Assembly (NCBI GenBank): GCA_023395595.1
Contig: JAEWYO010000042.1
Location: forward strand, 1 to 64,000
Direction of reading: 5' to 3'
DNA: 64,000 nucleotides
Source of the DNA: Bacillota bacterium
Lineage (GTDB): Bacteria > Bacillota > Clostridia > Christensenellales > CAG-138
The first letter of the stretch is position 1. The number at the start of each line of letters is the position of its first letter. Of the stretch, positions 35,236 through 43,928 are shown piece by piece. The notes under the pieces are model-generated. The model was not told the DNA's origin. It worked only from the letters and a program-made list of their open reading frames with translations, and made no database searches. Made by a program: the position numbers and the translations under genes.

Positions 35236-36396
35236 ATGCAGTATCCAATTCTTCCCGATTTAACGCCGGATGGCAGAATCTATCGAAATGAACATATGAA
35301 CACGCTGGAGGCGATGCTGCCGACAGGCGGATATCTCTCCGCGCATTCTCCCGCGCTGCTGGAGTTGCCCAATGGCGACCTGCTCTGCGCCTGGTTTGCG
35401 GGCACGTTTGAAGGCAGCCCGGATGTGAGCATCATCTGCGCGCGGCTGCCCAAGGGCGCGCCAAACTGGGAGGAGCCGGTGATGGTCTCCGGCGACCCGG
35501 AGCGCAGCGAACAGAATCCAAGTTTGTTTTTAGCGCCGGATGGATCAGTTTGGGCGATGTATACCGCGCAACTTGCCCGCACGCAAGGCAAGGACAATAT
35601 GCAGTTTACCTCCGTCGTGCGCCGGCAGATCAGCTGTGACGGTGGAAAAACCTGGAGCGCGCCGGACGTGATCTTCCCGCGGGAAGGCACCTTCTGCCGC
35701 CAACCGATCCAGATTTTGAGCAATGGACGCTGGATCTTCTCCAACTGGATCTGCACGGACAGCGCAGACGGACTCGCGGGAGACCCGACGGTGTTCCAGC
35801 TTTCGGATGACCAGGGTAAGACGTGGCGGCAGGTCGAGATGCCAAAGAGCAACGGCAGAGTGCATGCAAACGTCGTGGAGCTTGACAACGGGCACCTCGT
35901 TGCGTTTATGCGCAGCCGTGCCGCCGACAACATCTATCGCAGCGAGAGCCGCGATTTCGGCGAAACATGGAGCGCGCCGGTTGCGAGCGTGCTGCCCAAC
36001 AACAACTCCAGCGTGAGTGCCATTCGCCTCGACAGCGGGCGCATCGCGGTTGCTTACAACCCCACGCATACGCCCAATCCCGACCCAAATGCTGCCGCCT
36101 GGCCCGGGCTTCGCTGCCCGGTCGCCGTCGCATTGTCGGAGGACGGGGGATTGACCTTCCCGTTGATTCGACACATGGAGCTTGGCGAAGGGTTTGTAGG
36201 CACGGAGAACAGCACCAACAATCTCACCTATGAGTATCCATATATCATGCAGGGCACGGACGGAATGATTCATCTTGCGTTTGCGTATCGCAGCAGAATT
36301 GGCATGAAGTGGATGACGTTCTCGGAGAGCGACATCATCGGCAAAAAGCGCGAGGCAAAGGGACTCTACAACCCGACTTCTGCAAAAGTCAGCTAA
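35236..36396 (+). CDS. Sialidase-fold (BNR/Asp-box) protein, cytoplasmic
   Basis: The 386-residue protein has a six-bladed propeller pattern with four Asp boxes: SCDGGKTW, SDDQGKTW, SRDFGETW and SEDGGLTF. It belongs to the exo-alpha-sialidase-like group (BNR_2). The N-terminal arginine of true sialidases (FRIP) is not evident, and no signal peptide exists, so free sialosides are a doubtful substrate. Some relatives are lyases or hydrolases on other acidic sugars. It sits 39 nt after esterase copy 2 and 10 nt before the third esterase, so it is part of the same unit. AGGTGA precedes ATG 35236. Confidence 0.8.
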   Translation: MQYPILPDLTPDGRIYRNEHMNTLEAMLPTGGYLSAHSPALLELPNGDLLCAWFAGTFEGSPDVSIICARLPKGAPNWEEPVMVSGDPERSEQNPSLFLAPDGSVWAMYTAQLARTQGKDNMQFTSVVRRQISCDGGKTWSAPDVIFPREGTFCRQPIQILSNGRWIFSNWICTDSADGLAGDPTVFQLSDDQGKTWRQVEMPKSNGRVHANVVELDNGHLVAFMRSRAADNIYRSESRDFGETWSAPVASVLPNNNSSVSAIRLDSGRIAVAYNPTHTPNPDPNAAAWPGLRCPVAVALSEDGGLTFPLIRHMELGEGFVGTENSTNNLTYEYPYIMQGTDGMIHLAFAYRSRIGMKWMTFSESDIIGKKREAKGLYNPTSAKVS

Positions 36397-36406
36397 GGGA
36401 AAACAT

Positions 36407-37987
36407 ATGCGTAGATATGAACTCAAAGGCGATTTCCGGTGTGTGTACTATCTTTCGGAGAAGTGCCGCACATGGATCGCCGCAAAGACGATCTTTCTGC
36501 TTGCGCCAAACAAGATTGCATCCTCCAACGAGAAGTTGGAGGCATTCGCCGCCGAGTCCGGCTGGTTGAATGCGATGGAACAGGACGGCGCGGTTCTGGT
36601 GCTGATGCGCGCAGAGCAAGGCTGGCAGAACGAGAGCGTGGATCGCATCCAAAAAACGTACAAAGCAGTCTGGGCAGATGCGATGTCTCCCGATCCGGGC
36701 GATATCCGCGGGACGGTTTGGTGCTGGGAAACGCTGATCTTCCTCGCGGGCTACCGCGAGGGTGCGGTCTATGCCGGAAATGCAGCGGTTGCGCACCCGA
36801 ATATGTTTGCGGATGTGGCGATGATCGATGGTGTGCCGAGCGATTATTCGCGCGGAGAAGAGAATTCCGACCAGTGGCTGCTGCCGGATGCCTCGCCGGA
36901 ATCGATGCGAAAAAACCGCGAGATTCCCGTCAGCGTCTGGATGCTTGGCAACGAGGATACAAGTGAGGCGGAAGCATACTTCCAGTCGAGCGCGAAGAGC
37001 CTTGACCAGGTGATGGTTTCGCGCGAGACAGTTTTGCCCAACGCGGACACCACCGCGCGGATCATGCGCATGTTTGATACGCGCATCCGCTGGAAGAACT
37101 CACCCGATGGAACACCCGCGCGATGCCTGTCCCAGCGGGAGTTTGAATCATCCGGCGAATATGTTGCCGATGTGATTGAGAACCGGGGATATCGTTATCC
37201 GTTTTACACGAGAGTTCCCAAAGGCGTGCATTCGACCGCGAACATGCCGGTTGTCATCAGCCTTCATGGGCACGGTGAATCGGCGCGGCTCTTTAGCGGG
37301 AAAAATGGCTGGCCACAGATTTCGGATGAGACACGGGGGTTTATACTCGTGTTGCCGGATTCGCCGGAGAACGCATGGTACGTAGAGCGGGATGAAGGCA
37401 TTCTGGAACCGTTGATCGAAAAACTGGTTCAGCGGTATCAGATTGACCGCAGCCGCGTATATCTGACCGGTTTTTCCAACGGCGGTATGGCGACAAGCTG
37501 GTTCGGCACGCGCCATCCGGAGCTCTTTGCAGCGATTTCCCCATGGAACCCGCCGATGCCCGCCTGGGAAGCCGATCTGGAAAAAGACGGCTGGCAGATG
37601 CCGCTCTTTGCCGTCAACGGTGACAAGGACCACAAGATTGCATTTGCACTCAAAAATTTCGATTCCATGCTGGAGCATTACATTCGGCTGAATGGCGGCA
37701 CTCCGCGAAAAGCCGCGCTCAAAAAGCCGATGACTTGGGCCTATGACGAATGCTGGAATGCCGAAAACAAGTATTCACAGCAAGAAGGCTATGCGCAAGG
37801 CGAACGTCTCACCGCGTATGCTTACCGCAACACGGCGGGCAGCGCACGCGTCTGCTTCCTCGAAATCAAGGATATGCCGCATGGGGCAATCCATGATGAG
37901 GCGCGCGCAACGTGGCAGTTCTTGTGCAGATTCTCACGCCCGGACGGCGGAAAGACGGTTGTTGAACGACCACTGAGCGAATCGTAG
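36407..37987 (+). CDS. Two-domain alpha/beta-hydrolase esterase, divergent copy 3
   Basis: The 526-residue protein shares the architecture of copies 1 and 2 but little direct sequence. The C-terminal domain (about 255-526) has VVISLHGHGE, the nucleophile S357 in GFSNGG, the acid in NGDKDHK and the histidine in DMPHGAIHDE. The N-terminal half has its elbow at 115-119 as GYREG, with arginine where the serine would be, so it is again a non-catalytic copy. AAGGGA precedes ATG 36407. It ends the operon; a strong hairpin follows. Confidence 0.82.
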   Translation: MRRYELKGDFRCVYYLSEKCRTWIAAKTIFLLAPNKIASSNEKLEAFAAESGWLNAMEQDGAVLVLMRAEQGWQNESVDRIQKTYKAVWADAMSPDPGDIRGTVWCWETLIFLAGYREGAVYAGNAAVAHPNMFADVAMIDGVPSDYSRGEENSDQWLLPDASPESMRKNREIPVSVWMLGNEDTSEAEAYFQSSAKSLDQVMVSRETVLPNADTTARIMRMFDTRIRWKNSPDGTPARCLSQREFESSGEYVADVIENRGYRYPFYTRVPKGVHSTANMPVVISLHGHGESARLFSGKNGWPQISDETRGFILVLPDSPENAWYVERDEGILEPLIEKLVQRYQIDRSRVYLTGFSNGGMATSWFGTRHPELFAAISPWNPPMPAWEADLEKDGWQMPLFAVNGDKDHKIAFALKNFDSMLEHYIRLNGGTPRKAALKKPMTWAYDECWNAENKYSQQEGYAQGERLTAYAYRNTAGSARVCFLEIKDMPHGAIHDEARATWQFLCRFSRPDGGKTVVERPLSES

Positions 37988-38013
37988 GTTAAAAAGTCGA
38001 ATGACAAAAAACA

Positions 38014-38053
38014 GCGCTGCCGGACAGAACAAGATGCGTTCTGCCGGCAGCGC
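38014..38053 (+). terminator. Terminator between the island and rmuC
   Basis: GCGCTGCCGG (38014-38023) and CCGGCAGCGC (38044-38053) pair, continued by CAGAAC/GTTCTG inside, with one bulged A. A run of A precedes it and GTGTTTGTG follows, so it can serve both convergent units. Confidence 0.8.
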
Positions 38054-38078
38054 GTGTTTGTGTATGTGGAAATTAGCG

Positions 38079-39377
38079 CTAAATCTCTTCCGCTGGATCA
38101 CCTTCACCGTCATCCGCATCGCCAAGCGCACCGATGACCAGTGTTGTGCTGCGCTCGTCAAGCTGCTCCACCGCGCGGAGGTTTCGCGCAATGGCACGCG
38201 TGCGGGTGCCGATGAGTTGTTCGAGCTCGTCGTCCACCTGCTGCAGTCGCTTTCTGGAACTCGCAAGAATGTTGGAGAACTTCTGAAACTCGGTCTTAAC
38301 CGCGCCGAGTACGCGCCAGACCTCGCTGCTGCGCTTTTGAATCGCGAATGTGCGGAAGCCCATCTGGAGGCTGTTGAGCATCGCCGCCATGGTGGAAGGC
38401 CCCGCAATATTGACCCGATAGCTGCGCTGGAGCTCCTCCACGAGCCCGCGGTTGACGACCTCTGCATACAGCCCTTCAAACGGAAGGAACAGAATCGCAA
38501 AATCGGTGGTGTTCGGCGGATCGAGGTATTTATCGCGAATCTTCGCCGCTTCCTGCTTGATGCGCTGTGTGAGCGCGGTAATCGCGGCGGCAACCGCGTC
38601 CGGCGCGCCGGATTCGTATGCATCCTGCAGACTAGAATACAGGTCGGCGGGGAACTTGGAATCGATCGGCAGATAGACCGGGCTGCCATCGTCGGTCGGG
38701 AGTTTGACGGCGTATTCCACGCGCTCCGCGCTGCCAATTTTTGTGACGATATTGGTTTCGTATTGTTCCGGCGCAAGGATTTCTTCGAGAATTGCACCGA
38801 GTTGAATTTCGCCGAGGATGCCGCGGGTTTTCACATTGCTGAGCACTTTTTTCAGATCGCCCACGCCGGTTGCAAGCGTCTGCATTTCGCCAAGACCTTT
38901 GTAGACTTGCTCCAGACGGTCGTTGACGAGCTGGAAGGACTGCGCAACCTTGGTCTCCAGTGTTTTTTGCAGTTTTTCATCCACGATATTGCGGATTTCA
39001 TCAAGCTTTTTCGCGTTGTCGCCCTGCATGGTGACGAGTCGGCGCTCCACCGTCTGGCGGATGGCTTCCAGCTTCTGCTCGTTATTGAACTCAAACGATT
39101 TGAGGCGCTGCTCGTTGCCGAGTTCAAAGGTTTTAAACCGTGCTTCACCTTGCGCGTCGGAGGTGCGCTGCTGTTCGAGGATCATGCGGCCAAGATAGGA
39201 GACGTTAGACTGTACGCTTTCGCTCAGCTCGCGCCGCAAATCGGAGAGCGCGTGGTTCAATTCGTCCTGCATCTTTTCGAGCATCGCCTGCTGACGGCGA
39301 ATGCTATAGACGAGCAGAAGGATCATCGCGGCAAATACCGCGAGAGAAACGATCAATAGTATGATTTCCGGCTTCAT
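38079..39377 (-). CDS. rmuC: DNA recombination protein RmuC
   Basis: The 432-residue protein has an N-terminal membrane anchor (residues 5-25), a long coiled coil (about 28-170) and the RmuC nuclease-like core with LGEIQLGAILEEIL, LPIDSKFP and DFAILFLPFEGLYAE. It is thought to limit inversions at short repeats and to act in DNA repair. AAGGAG precedes ATG 39377. It is the second gene of a two-gene minus-strand unit, 27 nt after the YhhN-family gene. Confidence 0.93.
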   Translation of the reverse strand: MKPEIILLIVSLAVFAAMILLLVYSIRRQQAMLEKMQDELNHALSDLRRELSESVQSNVSYLGRMILEQQRTSDAQGEARFKTFELGNEQRLKSFEFNNEQKLEAIRQTVERRLVTMQGDNAKKLDEIRNIVDEKLQKTLETKVAQSFQLVNDRLEQVYKGLGEMQTLATGVGDLKKVLSNVKTRGILGEIQLGAILEEILAPEQYETNIVTKIGSAERVEYAVKLPTDDGSPVYLPIDSKFPADLYSSLQDAYESGAPDAVAAAITALTQRIKQEAAKIRDKYLDPPNTTDFAILFLPFEGLYAEVVNRGLVEELQRSYRVNIAGPSTMAAMLNSLQMGFRTFAIQKRSSEVWRVLGAVKTEFQKFSNILASSRKRLQQVDDELEQLIGTRTRAIARNLRAVEQLDERSTTLVIGALGDADDGEGDPAEEI

Positions 39378-39404
39378 AATTGCTCCTTTTTCGGATGCAG
39401 TGGT

Positions 39405-40055
39405 TCAGGCAAGCGCGAATGTGGAAACGATCAGCACCTGCGCTGCGATGTACGTGCTCATCACGATGATGTTCCGGTTGTGAATCGGATGATGGAACGC
39501 GTCGATGGAGAGCGTTGTGTCCGAGATTGCAAACAGCAGCCCGCCAATTCCGGCAAGCCAGCGATAGGGGCTTAAGCCATACAGCGTAAACAACACGGCA
39601 CTGGATGCCATGGTGCCGATGATCATCATATAAAGGAAGCTCGGCGGGCAGAGCTTCTTCGGCATGCCCTTCCAGATATAGCGCATGAGCGTTGCCGCGC
39701 AGCCGATCGTAATCAGCGCAAGAGCGGCAAACAGATACCACGGCGGGGCGATTGCGATACGCCGGGCAAAGCTGAGAATATAGAACACATGCCCCGTTGC
39801 AAAAGCCAGGATACCTGCGGGGAAGGCCCATTTACGCGGGCGGAAGAGCAGAACAAGATCGCCCGCAAACCCGAAGAGAATACCCGCGATGACGAGCGTG
39901 GATGGTTCCCTTGCAAAGAGCATATAGCACGTGGCGAGCAGCGGCATGAGCAGGCATTTGCTTACGCGGCGGAGCATCAGCAGGTTTTTATTGACACAGG
40001 CAAAGAGATGTACAGCGATATCCACCAGAAACAACCCGGCAAAGAAGTATTGCAA
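39405..40055 (-). CDS. YhhN/TMEM86 family membrane protein (lysoplasmalogenase family)
   Basis: The 216-residue protein has about eight membrane helices and the family marks FGFAGDLVLLF and FAISDTTLSIDAF, whose aspartates are the proposed active site. Animal TMEM86B and a Legionella homologue hydrolyse lysoplasmalogen; anaerobic Clostridia make plasmalogens, which fits. The start is TTG at 40055, with GGGGGA about 10 nt upstream. rmuC follows. Confidence 0.8.
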   Translation of the reverse strand: MQYFFAGLFLVDIAVHLFACVNKNLLMLRRVSKCLLMPLLATCYMLFAREPSTLVIAGILFGFAGDLVLLFRPRKWAFPAGILAFATGHVFYILSFARRIAIAPPWYLFAALALITIGCAATLMRYIWKGMPKKLCPPSFLYMMIIGTMASSAVLFTLYGLSPYRWLAGIGGLLFAISDTTLSIDAFHHPIHNRNIIVMSTYIAAQVLIVSTFALA

Positions 40056-40214
40056 TCTTTCAGTCCCCCAAATTCAAACGACTGGATTGAGTATACCATA
40101 GTCGGGCAAACAGCCGATAGAGCAGAGCTGTGAAAAAGCTGGGTCTTTGTATTTCAACACGGGAGTTTATTGAAAAACATGCCGTCATATGCGTCGCGAT
40201 TCGATCTTGGCGTA

Positions 40215-40250
40215 TTGAAACATGGATATGGTTTTGTTATACTGTACAGT
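40215..40250 (+). promoter_or_regulatory. Strong promoter with palindrome at the start site
   Basis: TTGAAA (40215-40220), 17 nt and TATACT (40238-40243), with TGT before it as an extended -10. The perfect palindrome ACTGTACAGT (40241-40250) overlaps the -10 and start region and could be a repressor site. Confidence 0.75.
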
Positions 40251-40295
40251 GAATGAATCTGGGTATTCTTAGCATGACAAGGAGGAACTTCACAC

Positions 40296-40988
40296 ATGCA
40301 TTATTCCAGTGAAGTGGAAGAAATGACCTGCGTCCTCAAGGGCGCAAAGCATGATCCCGCTCCGATCCCCGAAGAGGGCAAGTGGGTCAAAGCAAAGCAA
40401 ATCACCGACATCAGTGGTCTGACCCACGGTGTTGGCTGGTGTGCTCCCCAGCAGGGCGCCTGCAAACTCACGCTCAACGTGAAAAAAGGTGTCATCGAAG
40501 AAGCGCTGGTCGAGACCATCGGCTGCAGCGGCATGACGCACTCCGCCGCCATGGCAGCGGAAATCCTGCCGGGCAAGACCATCCTCGAAGCGCTCAACAG
40601 CGACCTCGTCTGCGACGCGATCAACACCGCCATGCGCGAGCTGTTCCTGCAGATCGTCTATGGACGCACGCAGAGTGCATTCTCCGATGACGGTCTGCCC
40701 ATCGGCGCCGGACTCGAAGACCTCGGCAAGGGACTTCGTTCGCAGATTGGCACCATGTATGGTACGCTCGCCAAAGGCCCGCGCTATCTGGAGATGGCGG
40801 AAGGCTATGTCATCGGCATCGCGCTGGACGAAGGCGGCGAGATCATCGGCTACAAATTCGTCAGCCTCGGCAAGATGATGGACGCAATCAAGAGGGGCGT
40901 CGATCCGAAGGAAGCATACGAGAAGAACATCGGAACCTACGGGCGTTTCGACCAGGCCGCCAAGGTTATCGACCCGCGGAAAGCGTAA
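40296..40988 (+). CDS. NifU/IscU-like Fe-S scaffold family protein, partner of GGGtGRT protein
   Basis: The 230-residue protein resembles the NifU N-terminal scaffold fold, with cysteines in GVGWCAPQQGACKL and ETIGCSGMTHSAA that could hold a cluster. The C-terminal half is specific to the version that travels with the GGGtGRT gene, here 10 nt downstream. AAGGAGGAA precedes ATG 40296. No SufS, IscS or other Fe-S assembly gene is nearby, so general cluster assembly is not implied. The pathway is unknown. Confidence 0.8.
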   Translation: MHYSSEVEEMTCVLKGAKHDPAPIPEEGKWVKAKQITDISGLTHGVGWCAPQQGACKLTLNVKKGVIEEALVETIGCSGMTHSAAMAAEILPGKTILEALNSDLVCDAINTAMRELFLQIVYGRTQSAFSDDGLPIGAGLEDLGKGLRSQIGTMYGTLAKGPRYLEMAEGYVIGIALDEGGEIIGYKFVSLGKMMDAIKRGVDPKEAYEKNIGTYGRFDQAAKVIDPRKA

Positions 40989-40998
40989 GGAGGCAGCT

Positions 40999-41994
40999 AT
41001 GGCTATTTTTGAAGGTTACGAAAGAAGAATCGAGAAAATCAATGCCGAGCTGAAGAAGTACGGCATCAACGGCATCGACGACGCGAAAGCCATCTGCGAC
41101 GCAAAAGGCATCGACGTGTTCGGTATCGTGCGCGGCATTCAGATGATCGCGTTTGAAAACGCCTGCTGGGCATATGCTGTCGGCGCGGCAATCGCGATCA
41201 AGACCGGGGCAACCTCCGCGGACAAAGCGGCGGAAGCCATCGGCCTCGGCCTCCAGGCGTTCTGCATCCCCGGTTCGGTTGCGGATCAGCGCGAAGTCGG
41301 CCTGGGTCACGGCAACCTTGCCGCCATGCTCCTGCGCGAAGAGACCAACTGCTTCTGCTTCCTGGCAGGCCACGAGAGCTTTGCCGCCGCAGAAGGCGCA
41401 ATCGGCATCGCCAAGACCGCCAACAAAGTCCGCACCAAGCCCTTGCAGGTCATCCTCAACGGCCTTGGCAAAGACGCGGCGTATGTCATCTCCCGCATCA
41501 ACGGATTTACCTATCTTGAGACGAAATATGACTATTACACCGGCAAGCTGGAGATCACCAAGACCAAGGCGTTCTCCGACGGCGATCGTTCCAAAGTTCG
41601 CTGCTATGGCGCGGACGACGTGAACGAAGGCGTTGCCATCATGCGTCACGAGAACGTGGATGTTTCCATCACCGGCAACTCCACCAACCCGACGCGCTTC
41701 CAGCATCCGGTCGCGGGCACCTACAAAAAGTGGTGCATCGAGCACGGCAAGAAGTATTTCTCCGTGGCGAGCGGCGGCGGCACGGGCCGCACCCTGCATC
41801 CGGACAACATGGCGGCTGGTCCCGCTTCCTACGGCATGACCGACACGATGGGTCGTATGCATTCCGACGCGCAGTTCGCGGGCTCTTCGTCCGTTCCGGC
41901 GCACGTCGAGATGATGGGTCTCATCGGCATGGGCAACAACCCGATGGTGGGCGCCACCGTTGCGGTCGCCGTTGCCATCGCGCAGGCGAAATAA
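40999..41994 (+). CDS. GGGtGRT family protein
   Basis: The 331-residue protein carries the signature SGGGTGRT at 258-265 that names the family, next to LHPDNMAAGPASYG. It is well conserved in anaerobic Clostridia, always with a NifU-like partner, and its role is unknown. AAGGAGG precedes ATG 40999. The 94 bp at its 3' end are repeated 2028 bp downstream (43929-44022) with only synonymous changes, marking a recombination or insertion event. Confidence 0.88.
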   Translation: MAIFEGYERRIEKINAELKKYGINGIDDAKAICDAKGIDVFGIVRGIQMIAFENACWAYAVGAAIAIKTGATSADKAAEAIGLGLQAFCIPGSVADQREVGLGHGNLAAMLLREETNCFCFLAGHESFAAAEGAIGIAKTANKVRTKPLQVILNGLGKDAAYVISRINGFTYLETKYDYYTGKLEITKTKAFSDGDRSKVRCYGADDVNEGVAIMRHENVDVSITGNSTNPTRFQHPVAGTYKKWCIEHGKKYFSVASGGGTGRTLHPDNMAAGPASYGMTDTMGRMHSDAQFAGSSSVPAHVEMMGLIGMGNNPMVGATVAVAVAIAQAK

Positions 41995-42013
41995 GTCAAG
42001 CAATCCAACAGGG

Positions 42014-42046
42014 CAGCTCTCTTTCGGGGGAGCTGTTCTTTCTTTT
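42014..42046 (+). terminator. Terminator after the GGGtGRT gene
   Basis: CAGCTC (42014-42019) and GAGCTG (42030-42035) form the stem; the tail TTCTTTCTTTT follows. Confidence 0.75.
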
Positions 42047-42169
42047 GCAATCGATTTTCAGAAGAAAAATGACCTGCAAGCGTTTTGTACATAATAAGCG
42101 ATGCTTCGCGATCTCTAAGACAAGAAAGAGGTCATAGGCGCTGAAACTAATTCGCTAAATTTTGAAAAC

Positions 42170-43801
42170 TTAGGCTTTGAAACGATGCTCCGCATCAGCA
42201 ATGATTTCGGAAGGGATACCCATAATATTCAGCAATTTGATCGCGTTTTGCGTTGTCGATGGGCCCTTTTTCAATTTATAATCAAATTGGATCGTATCGT
42301 CGGATATCGTTTCGGAAAAGTGATATTGATCATATTGATCTTTGAGCAGCTCGCTCAGCTCAATGTCGTGAGACGCAACAACACACAAGCATTGCCTTCG
42401 CGCAATGTGCTTCAGAATTGCGGTTGATGCCGCGATCCGCTCCGGCGTATTTGTGCCGCGCAGGATTTCATCGATATAACAGACGCAATTCGTTTGATCG
42501 ATTGCGTTGAGCAAGCGCTGGATAGACTTGGCCTCGACAACAAAATAGCTTTCTCCCGAACACATGTTGTCACGCAGCGCCATGGATGTCATCACCAGCA
42601 AAGGACGCGTTTCAAAGTAAGTTGCGGTGCAAGTATCAATCGTAAGCGCAAGGATTCCGTTTACCGCAAGAGCCTTTATGAAAGTTGATTTGCCCGTCGC
42701 ATTGCTGCCGGTTAGTATGGCACCGCGATCAAGCTTGCCACTGTTTGGCACCGCTTGCGGCATAAGCGGATGAATGAGACCTTGAAACACAATTTGATTC
42801 TGATCGATGAATTTCGGAGTACAGGTATTCGGGTCACTCGTGCGATACGATAACACGCTAATGGCGGTTTCCATTTCGCCGATTTCGAGAAATAATTTCT
42901 GCAACGATTCCTTGTTGCTTTCTACGGCGCGCATAATGCGATTGTAATTCCGAATTTCCGCTAGAAATATCATTTGGAAAAATCCGGTGAGCGCTTGGAG
43001 TTCGAATGAGACTTGCTTCGTGACATAAGTGCTTGTCAAGATTCCGGTGATAGTTCGAAAAGGTTGTAAATGCGTTCGAATCGAAGTCACAAATGCATCC
43101 CAACCGGCAAACTTCTTCTTGCTCAGGGCATTACAGCCGTTTAGCATGGCAGTCAAGTAACGAAGCGTTAGGAAGTCCGCTTCCAAACTCAGTTTATTCC
43201 GTATATATACCACGCAATTGATCACAGAGAAAATGAGGATGCAGGTAACACCGAGCTCTGTGCTGACTAGAAGTAGGAGCGTACTGATAATAGGCAAAGC
43301 CACAAGGAACCAGTAAAGTGCCACAGGCCGAATTCGACGAGCGGGCACATCTTTGAAAAGCAATTGCGCCAATGCGTTATGGGGTTCTTTTCCGATATTC
43401 AACAGAGCAATCTGTATCGCAAATCGTGCATCTTGGTTTTCATCCAGAAATTGAATCAGCGTTTCGCGGGAAAGAAGCTTGTCTGTGTCGAACTCGGGCT
43501 TGCGCAACACGGCATAGAGATATTCCTCTCCGATGGATGAGCAGCAAGTATCGAGACGCGAGAATATTCGATCCATTTCTAGATCATTCCATGTCGTGTC
43601 ATCAATGATATGATTGGATTTTGCCTGACACACGCGATAAAAGGCATCAACGCTTTCAAAATTGATGTTTTGATTTTGTGGAGGGGTGCCAAATTGATTT
43701 TTTAACGCACGTAACCGTTTGTGGTTCGTTCGAATCATATCTATCGCCAGCAACACCACGATAACAAAAATTGCTCCAAAATATAGATAGCCGATCAACA
43801 A
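42170..43801 (-). CDS. Membrane-anchored MutS-family ATPase
   Basis: The protein (about 543 residues) has an N-terminal membrane helix, a second hydrophobic pair near 165-205 and a C-terminal MutS-type ATPase: Walker A TGSNATGKSTF, Walker B VCYIDEILRGTN and a VASHDIEL switch. It lacks the MutS mismatch-binding domains. GGAGG lies 8 nt before TTG 43801; a GTG at 43810 is possible but overlaps that site. An extended -10 (TGC-TATACT on the minus strand, 43840-43832) precedes it. Codon use is more AT-rich than in neighbours, and a copy of the GGGtGRT 3' end lies behind it, so it was probably acquired. Relatives have no defined role. Confidence 0.82.
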   Translation of the reverse strand: MLIGYLYFGAIFVIVVLLAIDMIRTNHKRLRALKNQFGTPPQNQNINFESVDAFYRVCQAKSNHIIDDTTWNDLEMDRIFSRLDTCCSSIGEEYLYAVLRKPEFDTDKLLSRETLIQFLDENQDARFAIQIALLNIGKEPHNALAQLLFKDVPARRIRPVALYWFLVALPIISTLLLLVSTELGVTCILIFSVINCVVYIRNKLSLEADFLTLRYLTAMLNGCNALSKKKFAGWDAFVTSIRTHLQPFRTITGILTSTYVTKQVSFELQALTGFFQMIFLAEIRNYNRIMRAVESNKESLQKLFLEIGEMETAISVLSYRTSDPNTCTPKFIDQNQIVFQGLIHPLMPQAVPNSGKLDRGAILTGSNATGKSTFIKALAVNGILALTIDTCTATYFETRPLLVMTSMALRDNMCSGESYFVVEAKSIQRLLNAIDQTNCVCYIDEILRGTNTPERIAASTAILKHIARRQCLCVVASHDIELSELLKDQYDQYHFSETISDDTIQFDYKLKKGPSTTQNAIKLLNIMGIPSEIIADAEHRFKA

Positions 43802-43928
43802 TTTCCGCACCTCCGCGTGACAATATATAACAGTATAGCACAGTTTAGAATGAACACACTAGGACGAAAGACTTCAGTATAACGAATGCTTGCATATGTG
43901 AAAATGATTGCGAAAATCGGTTCTTGCC

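Noticed and set aside
22620..36396. Sialic acid catabolic (nan) cluster
   Set aside because: A NanA-like aldolase, a YhcH-like protein and a sialidase-fold protein suggest it, but nanE, nanK and nagA/nagB are absent and DUF1537 plus PdxA2 point to acid sugars.
38001..39359. Long plus-strand open frame of 452 codons opposite rmuC
   Set aside because: It is antisense to a well-supported rmuC and its composition is that of a mirrored GC-rich gene.
42000..43928. Insertion sequence or transposon
   Set aside because: The direct repeats are 94-bp gene ends, not short target duplications; no terminal inverted repeats or transposase are present.
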